DNA of 64,000 nt from NCBI GenBank assembly GCA_949751835.1, contig CATKHK010000032.1, positions 1 through 64,000 of the forward strand, given 5' to 3'. Made by a program: the position numbers and the translations under genes. The notes beneath the pieces are model-generated. The model was given only the letters and a program-made list of their open reading frames with translations, searched no databases and was not told the DNA's origin. Positions 44,358 through 57,200 of the stretch are shown one piece after another (position 1 is the stretch's first letter; each line of letters begins with the position of its first letter). Source of the stretch: Blepharisma japonicum (lineage: Eukaryota; Ciliophora; Heterotrichea; Heterotrichida; Blepharismidae).

Positions 44358-45839
44358 ATGTTAGAAGAAGTTTGCATAATTGGAGGAGGCGTAAGCGGAA
44401 TTATTAGCTCTAAGATTGCAAAAGACCATGGACTAATTCCTTACGTGCTAGATAAATCTGAATCTTGGGGAGGAGTTTGAAGGCACTCCCCGAACTGTGT
44501 AGGTGTTTGGAGAAATTTAATAACAAACACTTCGAAATACCTTTGCAGCTTTTCTGATTTTCCTTGGCCTGAATCTGTTCCAACCTATCTATCTAATCAA
44601 CAAATTCGTGATTATCTTGGGTCATATATTAATCTGCATTCACTAGCAAGCTACTTTCACTTTAATTCAAAAGTCATTTATGTGGGAAAACAAGAATCAG
44701 GATATTTAGTGAGATGGGAAAATTTATTAACAAGGGAAATCTCTGAAAAATATTTTCCTTATGTAATTGTTGGAAACGGGGCTCTTGCTAAGGAATATTC
44801 ACCATTTCAGATTCCTGATGATTATCCTCAAGGAAAAATTATTCATAGCGCATATTACAGAGATCCTAGTGTTTACTCTGGACAAAGAGTAATTGTGATA
44901 GGTGGATCTATGAGTGCTTGCGACATAGCTGAAGACCTTATACCGCATGCAAGAGAAGTCATCCAAATAGTTAAAAACCCTTACATACTTTTCAAAAGAT
45001 ACTACAATAATATCCCAATTGACTTTTTCAGAATGACTAAATCTATCTCAAATAGAGCCAAAAATTTATCTCGAGAAGAAAAACAGCAATCAATGCTACG
45101 CCTTTATGAAAAAGTCACAGAGAACTCCAAAGCCTGCCCAAATCTTCATATTGATTATTCAACTATAAAATCCCCTTATATTGCTATCACTAATAACTAT
45201 AAAGATTTTGTGGATCAGAACCGTATCCAAATAATAAAAGCAGGAATTTCTAGTATCTCGAGCTCAGGATTAGCCTTAGATAATGGACAAATAATAGACG
45301 CGGATACCATCGTCTTGTGCACAGGCTTTGAATCTGATTTAAGTTTCTTAGATGCAGAAATCCAGCAAAAAATCAGTTATTCCCCTCATGATAAGCTTTT
45401 GCCTATCATTGCTTTTTTGAATACAGTCCATCCAGAACTTCCTGGCCTTGCATTTTTAGGTTTACAAAGAGGAAACTTAATAGTAAAATATGAACTGCAA
45501 GCAGAGTTCGCTATCAGATTTTTTAAAAATCTGGTAAGTTTGACAGAGGAAGAAATGCATATTGGAATGCGCTTTGAGCTTGATGCAAGAAATGTAGAAC
45601 CAAAGCCTCAGTTTCCATACTCTCTTCTAGAATATTTAGATAAACTTGTAAATTTGATGGGCTTTAACAGTACAAACCAAGCTGATGATCTGGTTAATTT
45701 CAGAGAAAATGCCATATATATTCCTCAGCTATTCCGTCTTGATAGAGGGGAAGCCCAAATTTCACTGGCCAGACAAGTGATTGCAGAAATAAAAGAAAAA
45801 TTTCATATTGAAAACAGTTTATTAGAATTTTTAAAATAA
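44358..45839 (+). CDS. Flavin-containing monooxygenase 1 of tandem pair
   Basis: 493 residues. An N-terminal FAD-binding Rossmann motif (CIIGGGVSG, residues 6-14) is followed by ESWGGVW, in which the Trp is TGA. The family signature GxxxHxxxY is at KIIHSAYY, with Pro in place of the usual leading Phe. A second dinucleotide motif IVIGGSMSACDIAEDL fits NADPH binding, and a C-terminal ATG-type motif is represented by VLCTGFESD. Proteins of this family oxygenate soft nucleophiles (S or N) using FAD and NADPH. The adjacent gene is a close copy of equal length, so the two arose by tandem duplication. The start ATG is the first in frame and gives the same N-terminus as the copy. Confidence 0.88.
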
Positions 45840-45909
45840 AGTTTAATAATTCATTAAAAAATTATTTTGGCACTTATTCATAAGAAATGGATAACTCGGT
45901 TATAAAATT

Positions 45910-47391
45910 ATGGCAGAAGAAGTTTGCATAATTGGAGGAGGCGTAAGCGGAATTGTTAGCTCTAAGATCGCCAAAGATCATGGACTAGTTCCTTACGTGC
46001 TAGATAAATCTGAATCTTGGGGAGGAGTTTGGAAAGACGCTCCGAACAGTATAGGAGTCTGGCGAAATTTAATAACAAACACTTCTAAATATCTTTGCAG
46101 CTTTTCTGATTTTCCTTGGCCTGAATCTACCCCAACCTACCCATCTAATCAAGAAGTTCGAGATTATTTTGAATCCTATATAAATCTGCATTCATTAGCA
46201 AGCTATTTTCACTTCAATTGCAAAGTCATTTATGTAGGAAAACAAGAATTAGGATACTTGGTAAGGTGGGAAAACCTATCAACAAGAGAAATCACTGAAA
46301 AGAATTTTCCTTATGTTATTGTAGGGACTGGATTGTTTGCAAAAGAATATTTACCATTTCAGATTCCTGATGATTTTCCTCAAGGAAAAATTGTCCATAG
46401 TGCGCGATACAGAGACCCTAGTCATTATTCTGGACAAAGAGTAATTGTAATAGGTGGGTCTATGAGCGCTTGTGATATAGCTGAAGACCTTCTGCCTCAT
46501 GCAAGGGAAGTCATCCAAATAGTAAAAAACCCTTACATTCTTTTCAAAAGATACTACAATAATCTTCCAATTGACTTTTTCAGTATGACAAAATCTGTCT
46601 CCAATATAACTAAAAATTTAACTCATGAAGAAAAGTTACAATTAATGTTAGGGTTTTACGACAAAGTCACTGAAAACTCCAAAGCATGCTCCAATCTTCA
46701 TATTGATTTTTCTACAATAAGATCACCTTATGTCGCAATTACTAACAACTATAAAGACCTCGTAGAGCAAAATCGTATTCAAATAATAAAATCAGGAGTT
46801 TCTAGTGTTTCTGGCCAAGGATTAGCTTTAGATAATGGACAAGTAATAGACGCGGATACCATCGTCTTGTGCACAGGCTTTGAATCTGATTTAAGTTTCT
46901 TAGATGCAGAAATTCAGCAAAAAATCAGTTATTCGCCTCATGATAAACTTATCCCTGTTATTGCTTTTATGAATACAATCCACCCAGAACTCCCTGGCCT
47001 TGCATTTTTAGGTTTACAAAGAGGAAGCTTAATAGTAAAATTTGAAATGCAAGCAGAGTTCGCTATCAGATTTTTTAAAAATCTTGTAAGTTTGTCAGAG
47101 GAAAGTATAAATACTGGAATCCGCTATGAGATTGGGGTTAGAAACGCAAATCCAAGGCCACAGTTCCCATATCCTCTTCTTGAATATTTAGACAACCTTG
47201 TAAGTTTGATGGGTTTTAACAATGCAACCCAAGATGAAGATTTAATTAATTTCAGGGAAAACGTCATATATATACCTCAGCTATTCCGCCCTGATAGAGG
47301 AGAAGCTCAAATTTCTCTTGCCAGACAAGTTATTGCAGAAATAAAAGAAAAATTCCACATTGAAAACAGTTTATATGAAAATTTAAAATAA
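45910..47391 (+). CDS. Flavin-containing monooxygenase 2 of tandem pair
   Basis: 493 residues, same plan as the upstream copy: CIIGGGVSG, SWGGVW (here TGG), KIVHSARYRDPS, VIVIGGSMSACDIAEDL, VLCTGFESDLSFLDAEI. No TGA occurs in the frame. Differences from copy 1 are scattered over the whole length and leave all cofactor motifs intact, so both copies are probably active. Only 70 bp separate it from copy 1 and 16 bp from the following kinesin start, which leaves very little room for a promoter of the kinesin gene. Confidence 0.88.
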   Translation: MAEEVCIIGGGVSGIVSSKIAKDHGLVPYVLDKSESWGGVWKDAPNSIGVWRNLITNTSKYLCSFSDFPWPESTPTYPSNQEVRDYFESYINLHSLASYFHFNCKVIYVGKQELGYLVRWENLSTREITEKNFPYVIVGTGLFAKEYLPFQIPDDFPQGKIVHSARYRDPSHYSGQRVIVIGGSMSACDIAEDLLPHAREVIQIVKNPYILFKRYYNNLPIDFFSMTKSVSNITKNLTHEEKLQLMLGFYDKVTENSKACSNLHIDFSTIRSPYVAITNNYKDLVEQNRIQIIKSGVSSVSGQGLALDNGQVIDADTIVLCTGFESDLSFLDAEIQQKISYSPHDKLIPVIAFMNTIHPELPGLAFLGLQRGSLIVKFEMQAEFAIRFFKNLVSLSEESINTGIRYEIGVRNANPRPQFPYPLLEYLDNLVSLMGFNNATQDEDLINFRENVIYIPQLFRPDRGEAQISLARQVIAEIKEKFHIENSLYENLK

Positions 47392-47407
47392 ACTTTAATA
47401 ATTAATT

Positions 47408-49483
47408 ATGAAATTACGAAAAGAAACCATCAAAGTCTGTGTCAGAATGCGACCTCTTCTCCGTCCATATGAAGATGAAGATGTTTGGACAATAGACCAG
47501 TCAAGAAATTCAATATGCTCCATATCCAATCCGCTATTATCGCCACCTCTTGATCTATCTCAAATTTCTTTAAATTCCTTAAAAGAAAGAGATGTAAGGC
47601 GCCGCTATACAGATTTTCTAGGGACGCAGCAATTTAATTTTGATAAAATTTACTCACCCTCAGACACTTCGCAAGGAATTTATGAGCAGACTTGTAAACC
47701 GATTGTTCAGTCAGTGCTAAGTGGCTATAACGGTGCAATCTTTATGTATGGGCAGACTACATCAGGTAAAACATATACAATGCTGGGAACGCCTGAATTA
47801 CCAGGCGTTTTACCTTGTGCAATTCGAGATATTTTTAAATTAATTTCTTCAGAATCTGATTATGAGTTCAATATATGGGTGAGCTATTTAGAAATTTACA
47901 ATGAGCAAATCAATGATTTATTGTCTCCAGGCTCCAGTAATTTAAAAATCAAAGAAGATAAGCGCTTTGGGGTGCAAATTGTAGGGCTGACTCAGCACCA
48001 GGTATGAAGCTTTGACCAGGTAATTATGATCATGAATTTTGGAGAAGAGCATAGGATGTACCGAGAAACAAGCATTCATGAACATTCAAGCAGGTCGCAT
48101 ACGATATTTAGGGTTTATGTTGAAAGTGTAGATAAACAAGGGAAAAGAACTTTTGGATGCTTAAATTTGATAGACTTAGCTGGCAGTGAACGACTGAACG
48201 AATTCGAAGTAAAAGAGCAAGAACAATTAGGAGAAACAGGACATATTAACCGATCTTTATTTGTGCTAGCTCATGTGATTAACAAGCTAGCTGAAGGGAA
48301 ACAGCAGCATATACCATATCGAGATTCTAAACTGACTAGAATTTTGCAGCAAGCATTAGGTGGCAACTCTTTAGCTGTCATTATCTGCACTATTTCTCCA
48401 GCAGGTATGAATTTCCACCAAACTTTATCTACCTTGAGATTTGCTACCAGGGCCAAAACAGTCCAAAATGATCCCCAGATAAATGAAATCACTGATGATT
48501 CTTCATCAATTCAGCAATATAAACTTGAGATTGACAAGCTTAAATCAGAGCTAGACATAAATAATCAAACTTTAGTAAAAATCGATAACCAAAACAAAGA
48601 GCTGGTAAAGCAGCTGCAAATTTATATTGATGAGGCAAATCATTACAAAGAAGCTTTAAAAAATTCACATATAGCTAGCGAGAATGGCGATAAAGGAGGA
48701 GAAATAAAGCAGCTGCGTGAAAAATATAACGCTTTGGTTGGAATGTTTGAGGAAGAAAAAGTAAAAAAAAAATTGCTTGAAAATGAGCTGAAATCCCAAA
48801 ACAAAAAATTCGAAGAATTCATGCAAAATCATAAGGAGACACAAAAACAGCTAGAAGACTCCTTAAAGGGCCAAAGGCCAGTTGTTCAAGTTTCTGAAGG
48901 GAATTTTATAGAAAATATTGTAGTGACCATCAACACAGAGCTTACCAAAGAGCTTACAGGTAACAAAATATGAATTAATAAAAGTAAAGAGCTATGTGAA
49001 AGCTACTCATCTGAAATTGCTGCTTTACAAGACAAATATTCCATTATTTTATCAAAAATCCTCAAAGAAGCTCTACCTCAGCAGTCGCAACAGCCAGAAA
49101 ACGAGCTACCGAATTCTTCAAATATTTTCCAGGACATTCATATAAATTTTACAACAGTCCTGGAAGAGTTTTTGAGGTCTGCAAATTCTTCGTCAGATTT
49201 AACTGAAATTATGATAGAAAAATTAAAAAAACAACATGAAAACCTTTCTTTACAAATAGAAAATAGGTATGAAAAAGCAAGAAGTTCTTTGGAAAATTAT
49301 TATCAAAAGCAAGTGACTAGGCCTGAATTAGATGCAGCGACAATAACGGGGCTGACAGCGCAACATAGTGAGCAGCTGCAGGATTTGAGGAATCAATATG
49401 AGAATTCTATGCAAATTTTGGAGGAAACGTATTTAGATACATTAAAAGTTCTGGACGAGTTTTTGTCTTCTGAGGGTAGTTAA
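47408..49483 (+). CDS. Kinesin motor protein, kinesin-7/CENP-E-like
   Basis: 691 residues; two TGA-Trp codons interrupt the standard-code frame. The motor domain is at the N-terminus (residues ~8-360): KVCVRMRPLL, P-loop GQTTSGKTYTM, switch I SSRSHTIF, switch II DLAGSE, HIPYRDSKLTRILQQALGGN, and the end FATRAKTVQNDP. The N-terminal motor, the FNFDKIY strand and the short neck resemble kinesin-7. A coiled coil of about 300 residues follows, far shorter than animal CENP-E. It walks on microtubules and may serve mitosis or cilia transport; cargo is not evident. An insert at residues ~38-75 of the motor, rich in Ser and Leu, is unusual. The start is only 16 bp from the monooxygenase stop. Confidence 0.9.
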
Positions 49484-49616
49484 AAATAATTAATAATTTA
49501 AGGATTGGAGCAATTATAATTTTTACAAATCTATATTATGATAAGCTAAGGTTTTAATTTGCTACTAATTTTGTACATTGTTTAAATATTATTTTAATTA
49601 TAAAAACTAAATTAAA

Positions 49617-51329
49617 TTACGAAATATACCATTTTGAGTAATTTTCATTTTCAATAAAACACTGGTGGGTTATATCAATTTTCTTAGTATCCACTTCTTT
49701 TTCTGAAGCAGTAAAAGGAATAAACAAATTAAATAATCCAGTATTATCATCTTTACTAAAAGTAAAATCAGTATAACCCCTTAATAAACATATTAATGGA
49801 TCAAACATAAATAAACATGTTCCATTTTCTTTCATAATCCTCATCATATCTACCAAACTTTTCCTCTTTGCAGTCTCTTTTTTAATTTGAAATATTTCAT
49901 CTAATTCTTCTTGCGATGTAGAATGAGAAGAAAATTCAAAATAGTGCTCAAGTAAATATTCATTTTTATTGACAAATTTAGGGACAATTGAAATTGTCAA
50001 TTCTGAGTTATTGTCAGATTTTTCGAGTAAGAAACGAAGCAGTGCGTTTAAGAGAAAAGAGTAAAGTGTTTTGTCACCAAATAAACATGTAGGGGAATCG
50101 TTCGAGCGGATTAGGGAAATTGAGATTTGCTTTTGGGAAGCTCTATGAAAGAGCATTTCTATTACATTGTGAATTTCAATAAAAAAATCAAAAAAATCGC
50201 TTTTAAATTCAACTTTACGCAAACAGTAACCCTGAAACAAAAGCAACCCTTTTAGCTCAGTCTTCAATAAATTTAGCCCCTCAAAAACTTTTGTATTATA
50301 AAGCTGCTCTTGCTTGAAAATTTTCAATAATTTTTTCAACAGCTGATCTACCAGAATCTCAAGTGATTTATAGCTTCTTATAAGCAGAAGTCTATTTAAA
50401 ACTCCCAAAGAAACATCAATAAAAGCAACCCTAATACTTTCTTTATTGTCCCATTTCACAGAATCTGTCCTAACATCAAATCCAATATTTTGTATCCCTT
50501 CAGGATTTATATCAGTTATATTTTTAAATACCATAAATTCCTCATTCCCAATGTCTTGCTTAAGGGATTTAGAAAACAAGCTTTTAGCCCACGAGGAAAA
50601 ATCTTCATCAAAAATGTCCTGGAATTTGCAAAATTGGAGAAAATCTGAAGATTTTCCATTCATTTTGGCAATTGATAAAGCTTTAGCATTATAATAATTG
50701 ATACTTCCTTCTTTGTCTAATACATAAATAGCTGAATGTGAGGTTTCGAGCATATTTTTAAGCTCATCAACTTTATTTTTGGTAATTGCATATAGAATTC
50801 AAATATCTCTGAAATCCTTTTCAAAAATAGCACTAATTATGGTATAAAAAATAGTTGTGAATATCATTCCATAAATATTTTGTCCAGTATAGCAGAAAAC
50901 AATAATGGTTTCAAACGCACTATAAAATAAGGTATATTTTCACTGTTTGATACACAAAAAAGTTAAACAAAAGCAGGGGAAAAACACTCCAATGTTTTCA
51001 CATAAATTACTTGTCTCTATATTTCTTATATGAAATTGGATACAAGCAAATTCCGCTACTAAGCGCTTGAAATGGATATTGAGATTTTTATGCTCAAAAA
51101 AAGGAATCAGAGAAATGACAGAGAGGGCAATTATTTCATTTCAAAAGTGCCATAAGCTCGCTGAAAGCACTGTGAAAAAAATAAAGCTTATTCAGGTATT
51201 TCCGTACAAATTTGTTAGCCAGCTTCTTGTCTCCTCTTGAAAATGATTTTCTATTGATGGCAGTAGGAATTCCAAAAGCATACTTTTGGTAAAGCAGGCT
51301 TGTTTAGATCCAGCAGACTCCATTGACAT
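49617..51329 (-). CDS. Membrane PAS/degenerate histidine-kinase protein
   Basis: 570 residues with TGA-Trp codons in the membrane part. About five or six hydrophobic segments (residues ~50-190) precede a PAS-like sensor (~190-330: SAIYVLDKEGSINYYNAKAL). The C-terminal part has the outline of a kinase ATP lid domain (CLFGDKTLYSFLLNALLRFL resembles the N box), but there is no H box (no His-Glu-Leu-Arg), no DxGxG and no receiver domain. I infer a pseudokinase-type relative of the following gene. It may act as a partner or regulator. Order and direction are the same as the intact hybrid kinase upstream, suggesting old tandem duplication followed by loss of catalysis. Confidence 0.7.
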
Positions 51330-51822
51330 TATAAGGCAAAAATTTGTATTAAAATTTCTTTTATAGGATTAAATAATTCAAGTTGGATTGAAAGCAAGCC
51401 ATGCTTTAAATGAAAATTATATTCGGGCAAAAGATTTTCTACTTTGCCTAACTTTTAGGTCAATATTATATTAAATGGGATTTTAAGAAAATATGATGGC
51501 AACCTCCAATAATTTATATGCTTTTTTAATAAATTTTTCAAATTAGATGCCACACTTGAAAAAATTTAAGCTGAAATACACATCTTTTTGATAAGTAAAC
51601 CGTTTTATTTTTTTTTAAAATTTAACAAAATCTTAAATTTAAATTTTATAAAAGTGTCTTCTTGATTTTCTATAAAGAAATTACTAAGAAGAAATGAAAT
51701 CACTGAAATTTTAACGGAATTTGAGGAAGATAAAGAAAATTATAAAAAAATTGAAACCAAGAAAGCATAAAGTTTTTAACTCATTAATTATAAAGTGCTG
51801 ATTAAATATAAAGAAAAAACTA
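51330..51822. other. Gap between the two kinase-type genes
   Basis: 493 bp, AT-rich. On the plus strand 51640-51770 a frame without a start codon reads like a charged C-terminus (ILTEFEEDKENYKKIETKK) and ends at TAA. It could be a gene relic. Nothing else recognised. Confidence 0.3.
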
Positions 51823-53982
51823 TTAATTTAAATGCTTTTTTATAATCCTTATAATCTCTTCAGCTGGAGAAGGCTTTATCATATAATCAATCATTCCAGA
51901 CTTTAAGCATTCTTTTTTGTCTTCCTCAGAGCTATATGCAGAATATCCTATTATTTTAGGTAGTTTTTCAATGATTCCTTCTTTGTGGTACTTTATTATT
52001 TGTGCTGCTGCTTCAATTCCATTCATTTCTGGCATTTCACAGTCCATGATAACAATTTTGCATTGATTGGCTCTTGAATTGTGACTAAGAAATTTATTTA
52101 CCGCATCTTTACCACTGCAGGCTTCTTCATAGGTCCAGTGCTGTTGAGATATGATTGCCCCTAAGACCATTCTATTTAACTCATTATCATCTACTATTAA
52201 AATATCATAATTTCTATAAGAATTTTGAAAGGAATACCTTTGCATATTTATATGGGCACTGTTTTCATTTTCACTACTAATCCTTGAGCTTGCACCTACT
52301 TCTGGAAAAATATTTAATGGGTTTATATCGACGGAAAACATAAAAAATGATCCATTTCTTAATTTGGACTTTACCTTTATAGCTTTTCTACCTAATTTTT
52401 TGGCTAAAAAGTTTGAAATGCAAAGCCCGAGTCCGCAGCCTTGCGGATTAATTGAGGGTATAAATGATGAATTAAATTCAGAAAATAATTTTCTTTTGAT
52501 TTCTTTTGATATTCCAATTCCTGTGTCCTTTATGGAAATTTTAAGCTTATGCTTTAAGCTTAGTCAGCAGCAAATCTCAATTCAGCCTTCCTTAGTGAAT
52601 TTCAAAGCATTGCTGAGCAGGTTTAGTATGATTTGGCTTAGCCTTAGCTGGTCAGTGTATATAAGCTCAGGTAAAGATGGGTCAATTCTTGTTAATAATG
52701 TAATTTTCTTCTTTGAAGCTTGAATCCTTATCAAGCTGCATGCATTTTCGATAATATTCCGGATATTACATAAACATTTGTGGACAGAAAAAACTCCAGC
52801 AATTATTTTTGAATAATCAAGTAAATCGCTGATTAATGATAGCATCAATTTTGAAGAAACTGAAATAATTTTTAGCTTCTCAACTTCGCTTTCATAATCG
52901 TTTTTAGGCCTTTTTTCTAGTATATCATTAACAAAAAAATCAATAGAATTCAACGGTGTGCGAAGCTCATGAGAAACTGATCTTAATAAGACCGTTTTCA
53001 TTCTATCATTTGCAGCACTTTTTTCTAGTTCTAAGATTAAATTAATATCTCTCGCAACCAGAAAAAGCGCTCGTTTTGTTTCCCAAGCCACAATTTTTGC
53101 TTTTCACTCGATATAAATATCCCCAATCAAAGTTACCCCCAAGCTTATTTCTTCGTCATCAAGAGATTCAAAAGCATAATCTATATCATCAACTAATATA
53201 TTTGAAGTAGGAAACCCTGAAAATTTTTTCCCTTCACAATACTCATATTTGGAAATTTCTCAAAAAAGGGATCCATTGTTACTTTCCAAAAACCGATGCA
53301 TGCTTGAGCTACAAAATTCAACCTTGTGATTTTCGGATAAAATGAGAATTCCATCTGAAAACGCTTGAGTTATCAGCTTAAATTGATCTTTTGAGCATTC
53401 CAGCTCTTTTTTCAGTATAAAATACTCATTTATAAATTTAGATCTATATGAGTTTCATATATTGAAGGCGATAATTATTGCGAAAATCGCAGCAAAAAGC
53501 TCAATATTGATTGAAAATTTCAATGATCCAAAAATGGTGTCAAAAAAGCACCAAAGTAATACGTGCTTAAGTAAAAGAATATTCGCGAATATTTTGCTGC
53601 GAATAAGTGGCAGCTGGAATTGAATTGTAAGTATATAGGAAAGCATGTGAAAAATTCCAGACTCGTCTTTTATGATGCTTCTTGATATTATAAGAGTAGC
53701 TGTGCTATATATTTCTGTGCAGATCACAGCGATTGTAAGCTTCGTGATTGTTACTTTGCTGCTGAAATGCTTCGCGATTCAAAACCATGAAGTTATTAGA
53801 ACTGCGATGAGGTATCCTCATGTGTTTAAATAAGTGCTGGAGAGGCGATATAGGTTTTTAGCAACCCCGAAGATCAGAGGTAAAGCCAGACTGAGATAAA
53901 CCAATAATCTATACAAGTAGCTAACTTGTTCTTCCCACCAATTTCTTTGGATGTCAGACATTGAAACCGTATTATTAATCAT
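51823..53982 (-). CDS. Hybrid sensor histidine kinase with receiver domain
   Basis: 719 residues. About six membrane helices (residues ~25-190), a sensor linker with PAS-like features (~200-300: FSDGILILSENHKVEF), and a dimerisation/phosphoacceptor domain with the H box SHELRTPLNS. The HATPase domain shows N box LLSNALKFTKEG, G1 DTGIGIS and G2 GCGLGL. A C-terminal receiver domain follows with the acidic pair VDD, the phospho-Asp in MDCEMPEMNG and the Lys of IKPS. Together these make a complete hybrid kinase that passes phosphate from His to its own Asp, normally onward to a phosphotransfer protein. TGA-Trp codons occur. The start at the first Met gives 719 residues; a second Met is seven codons later. 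Confidence 0.9.
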
Positions 53983-54542
53983 AAATTCAGATTTAAAACA
54001 TGGAGCTTATTTAAAATTAATTTCAAAAATTTATATCAGAACTATCAGATATCGATTGCTCTAGATTGAGCGAAAAATATGAATTTTATTTTATATGCCA
54101 ATGATAAATATGTTTATACAAACTAAAAATAAAGTGAAGCTATAAATCGCATGGCGAGCGAACTGACTTGCAATGCTTAATATTAACTGGGCTAATAACA
54201 ATAAATTAATATAATTGAATGATTATAGCTCAATGTTGATTAAATACAATGACTGATTCATCAGCACTCTGAAAATGCTGCTACGCTTAACTGCTATTCC
54301 AAAGTAAAAGCCAAGAGAAATAAATAATGTGCAATTAACATAAAAGAATGAAACGACTTGAAATACTGAATTGTCAGATAGCGATTTTAGATTTTTCTAG
54401 AAACTATGCAAGTGACATTTTTAACTTAGAATTTGATAAGCAAATTTATCAATAAATTTCTATCATTCTTCATAATTTTATCTCAATATCAGCTTAATAC
54501 AATTTATATAGGCAATTTTCAACTTAAGTCTTGAAATAAAAT
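53983..54542. other. AT-rich gap, nothing recognised
   Basis: 560 bp between the hybrid kinase start and the stop of ABC transporter 1. I see no frame with coding character and no RNA gene. It should contain the kinase promoter. Confidence 0.4.
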
Positions 54543-57200
54543 TTAATTATTATAATGATGAATTTTTTCAGTAACCCTCATAAACACCTCTTCAAGGCTG
54601 GCATTGCTTAACCCCCAATTTTCAATTAGACCAGAAATTTCATGATCTTCTTCGATCATTTTATAGAGTTTTAATGCTTCTTCTGGCAAGTTTCTTGATA
54701 TAGAAATTACCAAGCTTCCTCCACTATTATCTACTAAATGGGCATTGGGAATTAAGGAATTGATGTAGCTCCATAGTTTTTGAGTATCTTTAGAAAAGAG
54801 TTCTACTTTATAGCCTTCTCCAAAGGTATTTTTTAAATATAAAGAAGTTCCTATGCATTTTATTCTTCCATCTACCATTACTGCAATTTTATCAGCTAAA
54901 ACTTCAGCTTCCTCCATTGAGTGCGTGGTTAATACCACCACTTTATCTTTTTTCATATTTTTGATCAATTTCCACACAAATCGCCTCGAAATAGGGTCCA
55001 TCCCTGTAGTGGGCTCATCCATAAAGATAATCAAAGGGTTTCCAACATCAGAAATAGCGACTGACAGTCTTCTTCTCATCCCTCCACTGTATTTTCCTAC
55101 TGGGAGATTTGCAGCGTCTTCCAGATTTACATTCTTTAAGGTATCTCATATTGATTTTTCTCTTATGTTTTCTGGGATATTTTTTATGATAGAAAATAAT
55201 TTTAAATGCTCATAGCCGGTTAACTCGTTTCATAATATATCAAATTGAGGGCAGTAGCCCATAATCCCATATATTTTATCCATATCGTGGCTTATATCAT
55301 AATTTGAGATATAAGCTGTGCCACCGGTTGGAGATAGAAGTCCTGTGAGCATACTTAAAAGAGTGGTTTTTCCAGCACCATTGTGACCAATAAGGACTAA
55401 AAGTTCATCTTTTTCTATAGACAAATTGATAGGTTTTACAGCTTCTATATCATCTTTGGAAGAAAGTAAATGTTTTTTATAGGTTTTGTATATCCCTTCA
55501 ATACGTAAACCCTCAGTCTTTTCTTTAACTTCTTCTATTGAGTCTTCTAATATTGATTCCTTTATACTGACCATTTCTATATGTTTATTCAACTGTTTTT
55601 TGATCCTCCTTTTGCATCCCCAGTACTCTTTAGTAAACATAAACCACAGCTGGCTATATAAAAATTACTCAGATTTTCCTCTATTACTTGACAAAATATG
55701 ATCAAAATACCAAGCTAGTGCAATAAATAAAAAAAAATCAAAAATTTGATCATACATACTGTCAAGGCTAGGTTTAATATAATATTCATACCCATTTATA
55801 TAGCCAACTCTCGGTTGAGAAAAATCTTTCATAGAGTATTCAGTTCCTTCTTCAAATCTGCGCTCGTCAAAATTTGGGTGTCCTCCAGCTTTTCCCCCAA
55901 TATCAGAATAAATTTTTGAAAAATTATAGCCTGGGTAATAAGAAAAGATCAACCGAATTCAATACGTCCAGCTTGGTAAATCTTTTACATGAATTAATTG
56001 CATAATTAGGTGGCTTTCTAAGATAGATTGCATTACAATGCCAGTTAATAGAAAAGTGTATGAAATTGTATAGGCTACTTTTACGGATTTTAAAATAGTG
56101 GAAAGACAAAACCCAAGCATAAGCATTGCAAGAGTAAAAAGCTCAAAATTCATCAGTTGAATTCTAAATAAATCTTACAGATAAGGTGAATTCATAAACA
56201 CATCAAAATCAAATAAATAAGCTGAAAAAATTAAACAATTCGTAGATAATAAAGAAATAATAAAAGCAGTGATATACCAAGATATCCAAAAAGCAGAGCT
56301 GGAGACACCCATGACAGCAAGCCCATGCCTTAATTTTTGTTCTTTTTCTTTTACAATCTCACTAACAATCATCCCAAAAATCAAAAGTGGTGGAATAAAA
56401 AATAGCATTGGCCCGACCATTGCGACACAGTCATAATGTTCCACAAACCTGTTTCCTGCTTTAGGGAAGGATTGAAATGAAGCTTCAATGTTGGGAATTT
56501 CAATACCCTTTTGTTTAGCACTATATTTTAATATTGCACGATCAATTGCAATTTTAACAGAAATTACAGACTGATCAAGAGGGTCTGGAGCATTTTTATC
56601 AAACATGTTCATAGAAGTTTCTGTTAGATTATACATAATATTGTACAAATACTCTGAAAATCCATTAGCGTTTTGGCATGGAATTTCTTTAATAAAATTA
56701 TTTCGAGGCAAAACCAAATTCTCCGTACATAAAACGACCCCAATTTTGGTTTTATTCATATTCTTAGAAAAATATTGGCCAAAGTCGTCAGGCTTCTTGG
56801 CAACTTTCACGTCTTTTCCGACTTTTAAATTAAAATCTTTTGAGACTGAATCTATGACAAAATCGGTTCATTCTTTATTTTCGCCTGAAATTCAAAATCT
56901 TAAGGTTTCACAATCTTTTCCAAAGCATTTAGGGATTTTTCCAGTGCTTTTTATTGGTGGATTTATTTCATAATCTCTAGATAGTAAAGATTCAGACAAA
57001 GCTTGTACTCCTACAAGATAAAGGCACACTAAGAAAGGGGAAAATATAAGGATAAGAGTTGTGATATATTGTCGGCTAAATAGCAAATAATTTTTTCAGC
57101 ATAAAATTTTGATTTGTAGGAATAGTTGACGGGCTGAATCTGAAAAGTATGAATTTCTGGTATCAGCTGAGGGAAATTTCTGACTAGAAAATTCTTCCAT
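54543..57200 (-). CDS. Half-size ABCA-type transporter 1
   Basis: 875 residues after removal of two 15-nt introns. The first helix (residues ~45-70) is followed by a large loop with Cys residues and then a block of about five or six helices (GPMLFFIPPLLIFGMIVSEIVKEKE, then LSTNCLIFSAYLF and later). The ABC domain is at residues ~550-800: Walker A GHNGAGKTT, Q loop YCPQFDIL, signature YSGGMRRRLS, Walker B IIFMDEPTTGMD, H loop TTHSMEEAE. The regulatory tail ends NWGLSNASLEEVFMRVTEKI, typical of ABCA proteins. Half-size forms must pair to work. It probably moves lipid. The gene is paralogous to the gene at 61-63.7 kb and both introns are at the same places. Confidence 0.9.
55654..55668 (-). other. 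15-nt intron in ABC transporter 1
   Basis: GTAATTTTTATATAG on the minus strand, phase 2. Retention would give TAA directly after the GKSE motif. The same position is split in ABC transporter 2. Confidence 0.9.
56164..56178 (-). other. 15-nt intron in ABC transporter 1
   Basis: GTAAGATTTATTTAG on the minus strand, phase 2. Removal joins SPYL to IQLMNF and removes an in-frame TAA. Position conserved in ABC transporter 2. Confidence 0.9.

Noticed and set aside
51060-51180. Possible frameshift in the membrane part of the degenerate kinase gene
   Set aside because: The run has seven A on the plus strand; counted correctly the frame is continuous from the start at 51329.
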